In this document: positions 16,965 to 26,212 of the stretch, piece by piece
Position numbering within the stretch: position 1 is the first letter of the stretch
Layout of the letters: the number at the start of each line of letters is the position of its first letter
From: an uncultured Paracoccaceae bacterium
GTDB lineage: Bacteria; Pseudomonadota; Alphaproteobacteria; Rhodobacterales; Rhodobacteraceae
Assembly (NCBI GenBank): GCA_947503935.1
Contig: CANNFR010000008.1
Coordinates: forward strand, 259,251 to 323,250
DNA length: 64,000 nt
Reading direction: 5' to 3'
The notes under the pieces: model-generated
What the model was told of the DNA's origin: nothing
The model's database searches: none
The model's input: the letters and a program-made list of their open reading frames with translations, nothing else
Position numbers and translations under genes: made by a program

Positions 16965-18572
16965 ATGACCGATCAAACTTCCAGACGTCGCTTCCTGAAA
17001 ATGGGTGCTGCCAGTGCCTCTATGTTGCCGTTCCTGCGCGCCCTGCCGGCCTCGGCGCAGGGCAATGAGACGCTTGTGGTCGTGACGGGGGCCACCATCA
17101 ACAGCCTCGATCTGCACCGCACCGGAACCAGCCGTGCCTCTTATCAGGTGGGGATCAACTGCTATGATCGCCTGCTGACCTTTGGCACCAAAGAGGTGCC
17201 CGGCAATGGGCTGTCTTATGACTACACGGTGGTCGAACCCGAACTGGCCGAAAGCTGGACCGAATCCGACGACGGCATGACCCTGACCTTCAAGCTCAAG
17301 CCGAATGCGACCTTCTGGGACGGCCGCAAGGTGACAGCGGCGGATGTGAAATGGTCGTTTGACCGCGCCGTATCCGTGGGCGGCTTTCCCACGGTTCAGA
17401 TGAAGGCTGGCGGTCTGGAACGGCCCGAACAATTCATCGCCGAGGATGACGAGACCTTCGTGATCAAGCTGGACCGCCCCTCCAAACTGACGATCCCCGA
17501 TCTGGCGGTCCCGGTGCCCTACATCATCAACTCGGTCGAGGCTTTGGCCAACGCCACCGAGGACGATCCCTGGGCGCTGGAGTATCTGCACACCACGCCC
17601 GCCGGATCAGGGGCCTACAAGGTCGCGCGTTGGAACCCCGGAGAGCAGCTGGTCTATGAGCGCAATGACGACTGGGTCGGCGGCCCCCTGCCCGCCGTCA
17701 GGCGCGTGATCATCCGCGAAGTGCCCAGCCCCGCCACCCGGCGCGCCTTGATCGAGCGCGGCGATGTGCAGGTCGCCTTTGACATCCCTGACAAGGACGC
17801 GGCAGAGCTGGCCGACAGTCTGGATGTCTTCTCAACCCCGGTGGAAAACTGCATTCACTGCTTGTGCCCGAACTTTGAGTTCGAGCCGTTTCAGGACGCG
17901 GATGTACGCAAGGCCATCGCCTATGCCGTGCCTTACGAGGCCATTTTCCAGGCCGCAGCCTTCGAGAGGGGCCTGCCGCTTTGGGGCGGCTCGGAAGAGA
18001 TCACCGACACGGCATGGCCCCGCAAGACGCACTACTATACCGATCTGGACAAGGCCAAAGAGCACATGGCCAAGTCCGCCCATGCGGACGGGTTCGACGT
18101 GCCCTTGTCCATCAGCCTTGATCTGGCCTCATGGATGGAGCCGACAGCCCTTTTGGTGCAGGAAGCCCTTGGCGAGATCGGCATCAACGTCACCATCGAA
18201 AAGATTCCGGGCGCCAACTGGCGCACCGCCGTGCTGGTCGAAAAACGCCTGCCGCTGCACCTTGAGAATTTTGGCGGCTGGCTGAACACGCCGGACTATT
18301 ACTTCTTCTGGGCCTACAAGGACGGGCACCTGTTCAACTCCTCCAACTACCGCAACGAAGAGATTGAGGCGCTGGTCGATGCGACCCTGCACATGTCGAT
18401 GGATGACCCGGAATATGCGCCGCAAATCCAGCGCATGTTCGAGATCGCGCTGGATGAGTTGCCGCGCATCCCGCTGTATCAGCCAGCCTTGAACGTGGCG
18501 ACGAACGGGGCGGAGGGTTATGAATTCTGGTTCCACCGTCAGCTTGATGTCCGTTTGCTAAAAGCTGTCTGA
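16965..18572 (+). CDS. Family 5 ABC substrate-binding protein, Tat-exported
   Basis: 535 residues with a twin-arginine signal (SRRRFLKMGAA, residues 6-16; cleavage likely after ALPASA near 31). The mature part is an SBP_bac_5 (DppA/OppA) protein: YDRLLTFG, LAESWTESDDGMTLTFKLKP and WDGRKVTAADVKWSFDRAVS are diagnostic. It starts the plus-strand operon, with GTGAGGGG before the ATG, and is followed 2 bp later by its permease. Family members bind peptides, opines, nickel chelates, glutathione or small amides; here co-transcription with atzF suggests a nitrogen-rich amide or ureide. Confidence 0.93.
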   Translation: MTDQTSRRRFLKMGAASASMLPFLRALPASAQGNETLVVVTGATINSLDLHRTGTSRASYQVGINCYDRLLTFGTKEVPGNGLSYDYTVVEPELAESWTESDDGMTLTFKLKPNATFWDGRKVTAADVKWSFDRAVSVGGFPTVQMKAGGLERPEQFIAEDDETFVIKLDRPSKLTIPDLAVPVPYIINSVEALANATEDDPWALEYLHTTPAGSGAYKVARWNPGEQLVYERNDDWVGGPLPAVRRVIIREVPSPATRRALIERGDVQVAFDIPDKDAAELADSLDVFSTPVENCIHCLCPNFEFEPFQDADVRKAIAYAVPYEAIFQAAAFERGLPLWGGSEEITDTAWPRKTHYYTDLDKAKEHMAKSAHADGFDVPLSISLDLASWMEPTALLVQEALGEIGINVTIEKIPGANWRTAVLVEKRLPLHLENFGGWLNTPDYYFFWAYKDGHLFNSSNYRNEEIEALVDATLHMSMDDPEYAPQIQRMFEIALDELPRIPLYQPALNVATNGAEGYEFWFHRQLDVRLLKAV

Positions 18573-18574
18573 TC

Positions 18575-19609
18575 ATGCTTGCCTCCTCCCCCCGGTTGCG
18601 CGCCGTCCTCATGCGTCTGGCGCAGGCCATTCCGGTGGTGATCGGCGTTGTGGTCATCAGTTTTCTGCTGACCCGCGCGCTGCCGGGGGACCCTGCGGTC
18701 TATTTCGCAGGGGTTGCGGCGGATGAGGCCTCCATCGAGCAAACGCGCGTGGCAATGGGGCTCGACAAACCCCTGCCCGTGCAGTTCGTCCATTACGTGG
18801 GCGACCTGTTGCAAGGCGATCTGGGGCAATCCCTGTCCAGCGGTCGGCCCGTCGCGACCGACCTGGCGAACCGCTTGCCAGCCTCGCTGGAGTTGACGCT
18901 GACGGCGCTGATCCTCGCCGTTATCACCGCCGTACCCCTGGGCGTTCTGGCGGCGACACGGCCGGGCACATGGGTTGACCACCTCTGCCGCGTGGTCGTG
19001 ACGGCCGGCGTTTCGTTGCCGACCTTCTTCACCGGCATCCTGCTGATCTACATCTTTTACTACCTGGCGGGCATCGCGCCGTCGCCTTTGGGTCGGCTTG
19101 ATTTCATCTACCTTTCGCCGGACCATGTGACCGGGTTTTACCTGATCGACGCGGCCCTGATGGGCGATTGGGAAACCTGGCGCGGTGCCGCCAAACAGCT
19201 GGTCCTGCCCGCGGCGACACTGGCCCTGTTCACGCTGGCGCCAATCGCGCGCATGACCCGTGCCGCGATGCTGACCGCGCTGTCGTCCGACTTTATCCGC
19301 ACGGCGCGGGCGGCGGGCCTGTCCAAAAGCGTGGTGCTGTATCGCTATGCCTTCCGCAACGCGCTCTTGCCGGTGGTCACGACGCTGGGCATGGTGTTTT
19401 CCTTCGCGCTCGGCGCCAATGTTCTGGTCGAAAAGGTCTTTGCCTGGCCCGGTATCGGATCCTATGCGGTCGAGGCGCTGGTGGTCTCAGACTACGCGGC
19501 CGTGCAGGGCTTTGTGTTGGTCATGGCCTTGCTTTTCGTGGTGCTGAACCTGGTGATCGACCTGCTTTACACGGCAATTGACCCGCGCATCGGATTTGAA
19601 GCGCGATGA
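18575..19609 (+). CDS. ABC importer permease, DppB type
   Basis: 344 residues with six membrane segments. The N-terminal RALPGDPAVYFAG motif and the EAA loop (RAAGLSKSVVLYRYAFRNAL, about residues 245-264) identify a DppB/OppB-like permease. It pairs with the DppC-like protein encoded immediately after, which overlaps it by 4 bp (ATGA), to form the channel for the Tat-exported binding protein encoded 2 bp upstream. Confidence 0.93.
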   Translation: MLASSPRLRAVLMRLAQAIPVVIGVVVISFLLTRALPGDPAVYFAGVAADEASIEQTRVAMGLDKPLPVQFVHYVGDLLQGDLGQSLSSGRPVATDLANRLPASLELTLTALILAVITAVPLGVLAATRPGTWVDHLCRVVVTAGVSLPTFFTGILLIYIFYYLAGIAPSPLGRLDFIYLSPDHVTGFYLIDAALMGDWETWRGAAKQLVLPAATLALFTLAPIARMTRAAMLTALSSDFIRTARAAGLSKSVVLYRYAFRNALLPVVTTLGMVFSFALGANVLVEKVFAWPGIGSYAVEALVVSDYAAVQGFVLVMALLFVVLNLVIDLLYTAIDPRIGFEAR

Positions 19610-20484
19610 GCGATCTGACCCCCACCGACCTGCCGCGCAGGCACGGTACGTTGGATCATGTGTTCTACGTGCTGCGGGCCAATCCGGTCACTCTGATCGC
19701 CTTTGGCATGTTCGCCTTCCTGATCCTCTCGGCGCTATTTGGTCCCGCCTTGGTGCCCTATGACCCGCTGGCCACCAATGCGGGCAATGCGCTGCAACCG
19801 CCATCCTGGAGCCATTGGTTCGGCACTGACCAGATCGGGCGCGACGTGTTCAGCCGGGTGATCGTGGCCACGCGGCTTGATCTGACGATCTCGGTGGCGG
19901 CGGTCGCGATCTCCTTCGTCGTGGGCTCGATCCTTGGCTGCATCGCGGGCTATTGGGGGGGCTGGCCCGATGTCATCCTGAACCGGTTTCTCGACACGAT
20001 CATGGCCTTCCCACTGTTCGTCCTGGCCATGGGGATCGTGGCGGCGCTCGGCAACTCGGTCGAGAACATCATCTACGCCACAGCGATCATCAACATGCCC
20101 TTCTATGCGCGGCTTGTGCGGGCCGAGGTCAATATCCGCCGCGACGCGGGATTTGTGCGCGCAGCCAAGCTGGCGGGCAGCTCGGACCTCCGGGTGCTGG
20201 CCACGCAGATCTTTCCCAACGCGCTGCCGCCGATGATGGTGCAGGTCTCGCTGAACCTCGGCTGGGCGATCCTGAACGCGGCGGGTCTGTCCTTCATCGG
20301 GCTTGGTGTCAGCCCGCCCATTGCGGAATGGGGGATCATGGTGGCGGAAGGGGCCAATTTCATCGTCTCGGGTGAGTGGTGGCTGGCCGTCTTCCCGGGG
20401 CTCTGGCTGATGTTCGCGGTCTTCACCTTCAACCTGCTGGGCGATGGGCTGCGTGACATTGTCGACCCGCGCAAGAGGACCTGA
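19606..20484 (+). CDS. ABC importer permease, DppC type
   Basis: 292 residues, about six membrane segments. The periplasmic HWFGTDQIGRDVFSRVI motif and the cytoplasmic EAA loop (RAAKLAGSSDLRVLATQIFP, about residues 183-202) are typical of DppC/OppC. It is the second channel subunit, translationally coupled to the DppB-like gene, and lies 4 bp before the fused ATPase. Confidence 0.93.
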   Translation: MSDLTPTDLPRRHGTLDHVFYVLRANPVTLIAFGMFAFLILSALFGPALVPYDPLATNAGNALQPPSWSHWFGTDQIGRDVFSRVIVATRLDLTISVAAVAISFVVGSILGCIAGYWGGWPDVILNRFLDTIMAFPLFVLAMGIVAALGNSVENIIYATAIINMPFYARLVRAEVNIRRDAGFVRAAKLAGSSDLRVLATQIFPNALPPMMVQVSLNLGWAILNAAGLSFIGLGVSPPIAEWGIMVAEGANFIVSGEWWLAVFPGLWLMFAVFTFNLLGDGLRDIVDPRKRT

Positions 20485-20488
20485 GCGG

Positions 20489-22177
20489 ATGCTGAGCGTC
20501 AAGGACCTGAGCGTCATCTTCCAGACAAGGCGCGGCGTGGTGGACGCGGTGCGCGGCGTTAGTTTCGAGGTCGCCAAGGGCGAAATCCTCGGCATCGTGG
20601 GCGAAAGCGGCTCGGGTAAATCCGTTACCTCCTACGCCTTGATGCGCATTTTGGACGCGGGCGGCATGATCAAGGCGGGCGAGGCCACCTATTCCGGGAT
20701 CGACCTGCGCCGCGCCGCCGAGCGCGACATGCGCGACATCCGGGGCCGCGAGATCTCGATGATTTTTCAGAATCCCCGCGCCGCCCTGAACCCGATCCGC
20801 AAGGTGGGCCATCAGATCGAGGACGTCCTGCACCAGCACGCCCGCGCCACGCGGCAAGACGCCCGCGCCAAGGCCATTGCGGCCATGGAAGCGGTCAAGA
20901 TCAAGGATGCCGAACAACGCTACAACGCCTATCCGTTCGAGCTGTCTGGCGGCATGTGCCAGCGTATCGTCTGCGCCATTGCGCTCGCCTGTGACCCACG
21001 CCTGCTGATCGCGGATGAGCCGACCACCGGGCTCGACATAACCACGCAAAAGGCGGTGATGGATCTGGTGCGCGATCTGATCCGTGAACGCGCGATGAGC
21101 AGCATCCTGATCACCCACGACCTTGGCCTTGCGGCGCAATACTGCGACCGGTTGATCGTCATGAAAGACGGGCTGATTGTCGAACAAGGCGACCCAGTGC
21201 AGATTTTCAGCCGGCCCCAGCACCCCTATAGCCGCAAGCTGGTCGACGCGACGCCCCGCGCGGGCGCAACCGTCCGCGATCTGCTGCCCGCCGATATCCG
21301 CGCGCCCGAACCGCAGATCGTTGCGTCCGACAAGCCGCTGGTCGAGGTGCGCGATCTGGTCAAGACCTATGCCGGCAAGTCCGGCGCGGTGCATGCTGTC
21401 AAGGGGATCTCCTTTACCGTCAATCAGGGTCAATGCGTGGGGCTGGTGGGCGAAAGTGGCTGCGGCAAATCCACCACCTCGGAAATACTGGTCCGGCTGA
21501 TGGATGCGACCTCTGGCGAAGTATTCTTTGACGGCGAGGATATCGCCCAGACGCCCGCGCGCGGCTTTGCCCGCGATCCCCGGCGCGCCGACATTCAAAT
21601 GGTGTTCCAGGACGCCACCGACAGCCTGAACCCGCGCCACACCGCCCGCCAGGCCATCGCCGAGCCGCTGCGCCGCCTGGGAAGGATGCGCGGCGCGGCG
21701 CTTGGCACCCGAATTGAGGAGCTTGCCGGGCTGGTGGGTTTGCCTCTGCCCCTGCTCGACCGCTTTCCGCACCAGCTCTCCGGCGGGCAAAAGGCGCGGG
21801 TTGGCATTGCCCGTGCGGTTGCGCTCGATCCGAAATTTCTGATCCTTGATGAGCCGACGGCCGCGCTTGATGTCTCCATCCAGGCGGTGGTTTTGAACCT
21901 GCTGGTGGACCTGCGCGCCAAGCTGGGCCTCAGCTATCTCTTTGTCAGTCACGACCTGCATGTGGTGCGCTTGCTCTGCGATTATGTGATCGTCATGAAA
22001 GACGGCCTGATCGTCGAGGAGGGCCTGGCCCATCACGTCATGTCGGATCCGCAAAACCCCTACACCAAATCCCTGATCGCGGCGGCCCCGAAACCACCGG
22101 AGCGCGCCACACCCAAAGACCAATTGGAGGCAATCGATGCTCAGCACGCTACCCTTCACGATAAACGCGCTTCGTGA
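20489..22177 (+). CDS. Fused DppD-DppF type ABC ATPase
   Basis: 562 residues from ATG 20489, 4 bp after the permease stop. Two complete peptide-type ABC domains are fused. Domain 1 has Walker A GESGSGKSV, signature LSGGMCQRI and Walker B LLIADEPTTGLD. Domain 2 has GESGCGKST, LSGGQKARVGIARAV and [12 protein letters not shown], with the oligopeptide-transporter C-terminal region. Separate DppD and DppF genes are the usual state; the fusion guarantees a 1:1 dimer and is common in alphaproteobacteria. Its 3' end overlaps atzF by 41 bp, so the importer and the allophanate hydrolase are tightly co-expressed. Confidence 0.94.
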   Translation: MLSVKDLSVIFQTRRGVVDAVRGVSFEVAKGEILGIVGESGSGKSVTSYALMRILDAGGMIKAGEATYSGIDLRRAAERDMRDIRGREISMIFQNPRAALNPIRKVGHQIEDVLHQHARATRQDARAKAIAAMEAVKIKDAEQRYNAYPFELSGGMCQRIVCAIALACDPRLLIADEPTTGLDITTQKAVMDLVRDLIRERAMSSILITHDLGLAAQYCDRLIVMKDGLIVEQGDPVQIFSRPQHPYSRKLVDATPRAGATVRDLLPADIRAPEPQIVASDKPLVEVRDLVKTYAGKSGAVHAVKGISFTVNQGQCVGLVGESGCGKSTTSEILVRLMDATSGEVFFDGEDIAQTPARGFARDPRRADIQMVFQDATDSLNPRHTARQAIAEPLRRLGRMRGAALGTRIEELAGLVGLPLPLLDRFPHQLSGGQKARVGIARAVALDPKFLILDEPTAALDVSIQAVVLNLLVDLRAKLGLSYLFVSHDLHVVRLLCDYVIVMKDGLIVEEGLAHHVMSDPQNPYTKSLIAAAPKPPERATPKDQLEAIDAQHATLHDKRAS

Positions 22178-23942
22178 GGTCTATGCCGCAGGCACCAACC
22201 CAGCCGATGTGATTGATGAGGTTTTCACCAGGTTGGAGGCCGTGGGCGACCCGGGCATCTTCATCCACCTGCGCGATCGCGACGATCTTGTGGCCGAGGC
22301 GCAGGCGCTGGGGGCTTATGACCCGACAATGCCGCTGTGGGGCATTCCCTATGCGGTCAAGGACAATATCGACGTGGCGGGCGTCGAGACGACGGCAGGC
22401 TGCCCCGCCTATGCCTACACGCCCGAAAGGGACGCCTTTGTTGTCGCACAACTGCGCGCGGCGGGCGCGCTGATGATCGGCAAAACCAACCTCGACCAAT
22501 TTGCCACGGGCCTTGTGGGAGTTCGCACACCCTATGGCGCGCCTTTGAATGCGGTGGACCCCGCGATCGTGCCCGGCGGGTCTTCCGGTGGATCGGGAGT
22601 CATCGTCGGGCATGGGATCGTGTCCTTCTCATTGGGCACGGATACCGCAGGCTCGGGCCGCGTGCCTGCAGCGCTGAACAATATCGTGGGGCTTAAACCC
22701 ACATTGGGCGCGCTGTCGGCCAGCGGCGTGGTGCCCGCCTGCCGCACGCTTGACACAGTGTCGATCTTTGCGATGACCGTGGATGACGCTTATGCCGCCT
22801 TCGCCGTGGCGCGCGGTTATGATGCGTCGGATGCCTATTCCAAACCGCTTGCGCATGAAGACCTGACCGAACCGGCGCAGCCCTTGCGCGTGGGTATCCC
22901 CGATGCAGGCTCCGTCGAGTTCTTTGGCGACACCATGCAACAGGCAACGTTCGAGCGGGATGTGGCCGCCCTTGCGGCGCGCGGCGCCGTGATCGAGCCC
23001 GTCGATTTCGAGCCGCTCTACGCCATTGCCCGCATGCTCTACGAAGGCGCATGGGTCGCCGAGCGCTACACCGTGATTGCCGATCTGCTGGCCACCAACC
23101 CGGACGCCGTGCATCCCGTCACCCGCCAGATCATCACCCATGCCGAAAGCATGTCCGCTGCCGACGCCTTCACTGGTTTCTACCGACTGGCCGAGCTGAA
23201 ACGCGCGGCGGAACCGATGCTGGACGGGCTCGATCTGCTCTGCGTGCCAACCGTGCCCACCTTCTATACCATCGCCGATCTTGAGGCCGATCCGATCACA
23301 CCCAATTCCAACAACGGCACCTACACGAATTTTGTCAATCTGCTGGATATGTGCGGCATCGCGGTGCCAACCGCGCCGCGCAGCGACGGGCGGCCGGGCA
23401 GTGTGACGTTGCTTGCAGGGGCTGGTCAGGACGCGCTTGTCGCGGCGGTCGCGCGCGGGTTCGAGAGAGACTGCCCGCGTACCATGGGGGCCACCGCCCA
23501 CGCGGTTCCTGCTCCGGCACCCTTGCCCGAGGCAACATCCGACATGATCGAAATCGCGGTTTGCGGCGCGCATATGAGCGGCCTGCCCCTGAACGGGCAG
23601 CTGACCGATCTGGGGGCCACGTTCCGGCGCACAGCCCAGACCATGCCGGATTACAAATTCTACGCTTTGGCAGGCGGACCGCCGGCGCGCCCCGGTCTGG
23701 TAAAATCACCCGCGGCGGATGCGAGCGCCATCGCGCTGGAAATCTGGTCCATGCCGAAAACCGCGTTTGGGACCTTTATGGCGGGCATCCCAGCACCACT
23801 TGGCATCGGAACCATTGATTTGTCCGATGGCACGGCGGTGAAGGGTTTTCTGTGCGAGCCATCGGGCCTGATTGGCGCCACAGATATCACAACGCTTGGA
23901 GATTGGCGCCGCTATCTCGCGCAGCAAAGCGTGCCTGCATGA
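22137..23942 (+). CDS. atzF: Allophanate hydrolase
   Basis: 601 residues, two domains. The amidase-signature domain (1 to about 450) has the Ser-cisSer-Lys triad: Lys75 (YAVKDNIDVAG), Ser149 (PGGSSGGSG) and nucleophile Ser173 (TDTAGSGRVPA). Spacings of 74 and 24 equal those of Pseudomonas AtzF (Lys91, Ser165, Ser189). The C-terminal domain (about 468-600) holds the GAHMSGLPLN motif with His479, matching the essential His of the second catalytic domain in this family. The enzyme converts allophanate, the product of biuret hydrolysis, to ammonia and CO2. The ribosome-binding site TTGGAGG lies inside the preceding ATPase gene, and its stop overlaps the RidA start by 4 bp. Confidence 0.95.
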   Translation: MLSTLPFTINALREVYAAGTNPADVIDEVFTRLEAVGDPGIFIHLRDRDDLVAEAQALGAYDPTMPLWGIPYAVKDNIDVAGVETTAGCPAYAYTPERDAFVVAQLRAAGALMIGKTNLDQFATGLVGVRTPYGAPLNAVDPAIVPGGSSGGSGVIVGHGIVSFSLGTDTAGSGRVPAALNNIVGLKPTLGALSASGVVPACRTLDTVSIFAMTVDDAYAAFAVARGYDASDAYSKPLAHEDLTEPAQPLRVGIPDAGSVEFFGDTMQQATFERDVAALAARGAVIEPVDFEPLYAIARMLYEGAWVAERYTVIADLLATNPDAVHPVTRQIITHAESMSAADAFTGFYRLAELKRAAEPMLDGLDLLCVPTVPTFYTIADLEADPITPNSNNGTYTNFVNLLDMCGIAVPTAPRSDGRPGSVTLLAGAGQDALVAAVARGFERDCPRTMGATAHAVPAPAPLPEATSDMIEIAVCGAHMSGLPLNGQLTDLGATFRRTAQTMPDYKFYALAGGPPARPGLVKSPAADASAIALEIWSMPKTAFGTFMAGIPAPLGIGTIDLSDGTAVKGFLCEPSGLIGATDITTLGDWRRYLAQQSVPA

Positions 23943-24412
23943 CCTCGTTTGTCGAGCAACGTCTGACGGAAATGGGGCTTGAGCTCCCCCCGGACTGGAC
24001 CCCGCGCGGGCAGTTTCTGCCATTCCGCCGGGATGGCGCCGTTGTCTACATGTCCGGTCAGATTTGCGAATGGGATGGTGAGGTTACCCACGTTGGCCCT
24101 ATCGCCGACACGCCCGAGGGGATCGAGGCCGCTCGCAAGGCCGCTCAGATCTGCGCACTGAACCTGCTCTACCGTTTGCGCGAGGCCTGCGACGGGGATC
24201 TGGACCGTGTGGACGTGATCCTGCGTCTTGGGGGCTTTGTGAATTGCACCGCCGGATTCGGGCAAAGCCCTGCCGTCATCAATAGTGCAACGGAACTGTT
24301 TATCGCTTTATTCGGCGAGAGCGGCTGGCACGCACGCACCGCCGTTGGGGTCTGCGGTCTGCCAGGTAATGCCTCGGTCGAGGTGGATGCTATCGTCAGG
24401 CTCAAGACTTAG
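23939..24412 (+). CDS. RidA/YjgF-family protein
   Basis: 157 residues from ATG 23939, which overlaps the atzF stop as ATGA. The N terminus (FVEQRLTEMGLELP) and the motifs VYMSGQICEWDG, GDLDRVDVILRLGGFVN and HARTAVGVCGLPGNASVEVD belong to the longer RidA subfamily; the conserved Arg of the substrate pocket (ARTAVGV) is present. RidA proteins hydrolyse reactive enamine/imine intermediates, and some members act as amide or ureido-compound hydrolases, as RutC does in pyrimidine breakdown. Here it could detoxify carbamate- or ureide-type intermediates of the pathway. Its stop overlaps the convergent amidase stop by 11 bp. Confidence 0.87.
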   Translation: MTSFVEQRLTEMGLELPPDWTPRGQFLPFRRDGAVVYMSGQICEWDGEVTHVGPIADTPEGIEAARKAAQICALNLLYRLREACDGDLDRVDVILRLGGFVNCTAGFGQSPAVINSATELFIALFGESGWHARTAVGVCGLPGNASVEVDAIVRLKT

Positions 24413-25586
24413 GCAGGTGCGGAAGCGGTATTTTGGGCGCGCGGCGTTCCAATCGCGCCGCGACGGAAAGCAGAAGCAGGTCCTCTCCCGGAGGGGCGGC
24501 CAGCATCACCGAGCGGGGCCGAAACAACCCATCGACCCCCCAGGGTAAACAAATCAACGGACCGCCAAACACCGTCCAGGGCGTCAGCCAATCCTGAAAC
24601 CCGGTTGTGCCGTCCAGCAATGGGGCGCCCTCTGGCACGGGCAGCGTCAGGATCAGATCGGTCCCGGTCATCGCACCCCAAAACGCCGTACGCGCGTCCG
24701 CCAGGACCTTTCGCGCCTCGGACAAGGCAGCGTCCGACACCGCGCGGCCAGCCTCCAAACCGGCTCGGAACTTGGGCTGGAGCAGGTGGGCCTTACCGTC
24801 CGCCAGCAAAGCGTGGTGGCTGGCAAAGGCCTCTGCACACATGACCGTGCGATGCGCGGCGACCACCTTGTCCACGTCGGCGGGCAAGTCACGCGATGCA
24901 AGGTGCGGGGTCAGCGCGGCGAGCGCTTGTCTTGCCTCATTCATAGCTTGCAGCCAATCGGAGCGCACCTCTGCATCGGTCTCCCACAGCCCGCAAATAG
25001 CCGCCCATTCCCCCGGTTCGGCTTTCGGCGCAGAAGGCGACATCGCCTCCAACGCCCGGCGCGCCAAGGGGACATCGCGCGCGATGATCCCGACCGTATC
25101 AAAGCTGCGCGCCAGCGGCGTCACCCCATTCAACGGCAACAGGCCCGCACTCGGTTTGAAGCCCACCGCGCCGCAATAGGCCGCAGGACGGATCAGCGAA
25201 CCCGCCGTTTGTGTGCCAAGCGCGATGTCAAGAATGCCCGCACCAACCGCCGCACCCGACCCGCTGCTCGACCCGCCCGGAGAGCGCGTCAGATCATGCG
25301 GATTGCGGCAGGGCATCGGGTCAGTAAAGGCAAATTCAGTTGTCGTCGTCTTGCCCACGATGCGCGCCCCGGCTGCGCGTAGGCGCTGCACGATCACAGC
25401 GTCCCGGTCTGCGGGCGGGGCGGTTTCGCAGGCCGCGCTGCCATTGCGTGTCGGCAGCCCTGCGACGTCGATGATGTCTTTGACCCCGACTGTAAGGCCA
25501 GCCAGCGGCCCTGCCATGGCCGGGGTCTCGGACAGAGCAACAAAGGCGTATATGTGCCTGTCCCACGCCTGCAATGATCCGGTCAT
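24402..25586 (-). CDS. Amidase-signature family amidase, partner of the nitrile hydratase
   Basis: 394 residues with the amidase-signature triad Lys36 (GVKDIIDVAG), Ser106 (SPGGSSSGSG) and Ser130 (TQTAGSLIRPA); the 24-residue Ser-Ser spacing is canonical. At 394 residues it is shorter than most family members (450-500), with a trimmed N terminus. Its start overlaps the stop of the nitrile hydratase alpha gene by 4 bp, so in the usual two-step logic (nitrile to amide to acid plus ammonia) it should hydrolyse the amide made by that enzyme. A second allophanate- or biuret-type specificity is possible given the neighbouring pathway. Confidence 0.9.
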   Translation of the reverse strand: MTGSLQAWDRHIYAFVALSETPAMAGPLAGLTVGVKDIIDVAGLPTRNGSAACETAPPADRDAVIVQRLRAAGARIVGKTTTTEFAFTDPMPCRNPHDLTRSPGGSSSGSGAAVGAGILDIALGTQTAGSLIRPAAYCGAVGFKPSAGLLPLNGVTPLARSFDTVGIIARDVPLARRALEAMSPSAPKAEPGEWAAICGLWETDAEVRSDWLQAMNEARQALAALTPHLASRDLPADVDKVVAAHRTVMCAEAFASHHALLADGKAHLLQPKFRAGLEAGRAVSDAALSEARKVLADARTAFWGAMTGTDLILTLPVPEGAPLLDGTTGFQDWLTPWTVFGGPLICLPWGVDGLFRPRSVMLAAPPGEDLLLLSVAARLERRAPKIPLPHLPKS

Positions 25587-26212
25587 GCCACGTCGCGCGC
25601 CACACCGATGAGATGGTCCCGAGTGATCGCGGCCTCAAGCTCTGCGGCGGTGCGCATCTGCAAATCCGTCGGGGGTTCCGGCAGCACCAGATAGCGCATA
25701 TCCGCATTGCTGTCGTGAACGTCCAACTGGACGTCCATCGACAAATCCAGCCCGAACTCGGCCAGAACCCGGCGCGGTTCGCGCACTGATCGCGCGCGGT
25801 AGGCCTTGGAGATATACCAGGATGGCGGCTGCCCGAGAATGGATCGCGGATAGCACGAACACAGCGTGCAGGTGATCAGGTTGTGCCGGGTCGCCGTGTT
25901 TTCAACCACGATGATCCGGGCCTCGGTCACGGGAATATCCAATTCCTGCACCGCGGCCCGCCCGTCTTCCAGCAATCGCTGCTTATAGGACGGATCGGTC
26001 CAGGCTTTGGCCACGACCTTGGCCCCCAAATGGATGCCTGGGCTTTCCAGTTTGGCGATTGCCGCGGTGACCTCTTGGGCGGTCAGCAAGCCTTTGCGGA
26101 TCAGCACCTCCTGCAACGCATCCACGATGATCTGGGCCTCGATGTTTCCGGCCTCATCTTCAATCACCAGTGCTTCATGCTCTTCATGGTCGTGGTCGTG
26201 GTCATGGGGCAT
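25583..26212 (-). CDS. Nitrile hydratase alpha subunit / thiocyanate hydrolase gamma-like
   Basis: 209 residues from ATG 26212. The metal-binding claw motif C115-T-L-C118-S119-C120 is intact; Thr at the second position points to the cobalt type. In this family the first and third Cys are oxidised to sulfinic/sulfenic acids. After the claw the text is YPRSILGQPPSWYISKAYRARSVREPR, where classical nitrile hydratases have YPW, so a pocket residue has changed. The N terminus begins with a His-rich run (HDHDHDHEEH, residues 3-12), perhaps for metal loading. Overlaps: 11 bp with the upstream gene, 4 bp with the amidase. Substrate candidates: organic nitriles, thiocyanate, cyanamide-type compounds. 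Confidence 0.88.
   Translation of the reverse strand: MPHDHDHDHEEHEALVIEDEAGNIEAQIIVDALQEVLIRKGLLTAQEVTAAIAKLESPGIHLGAKVVAKAWTDPSYKQRLLEDGRAAVQELDIPVTEARIIVVENTATRHNLITCTLCSCYPRSILGQPPSWYISKAYRARSVREPRRVLAEFGLDLSMDVQLDVHDSNADMRYLVLPEPPTDLQMRTAAELEAAITRDHLIGVARDVA

Noticed and set aside
20429-22159. 576-codon minus-strand frame opposite the fused ABC ATPase
   Set aside because: Shadow of a gene with two complete ABC domains; no start site or domain of its own.
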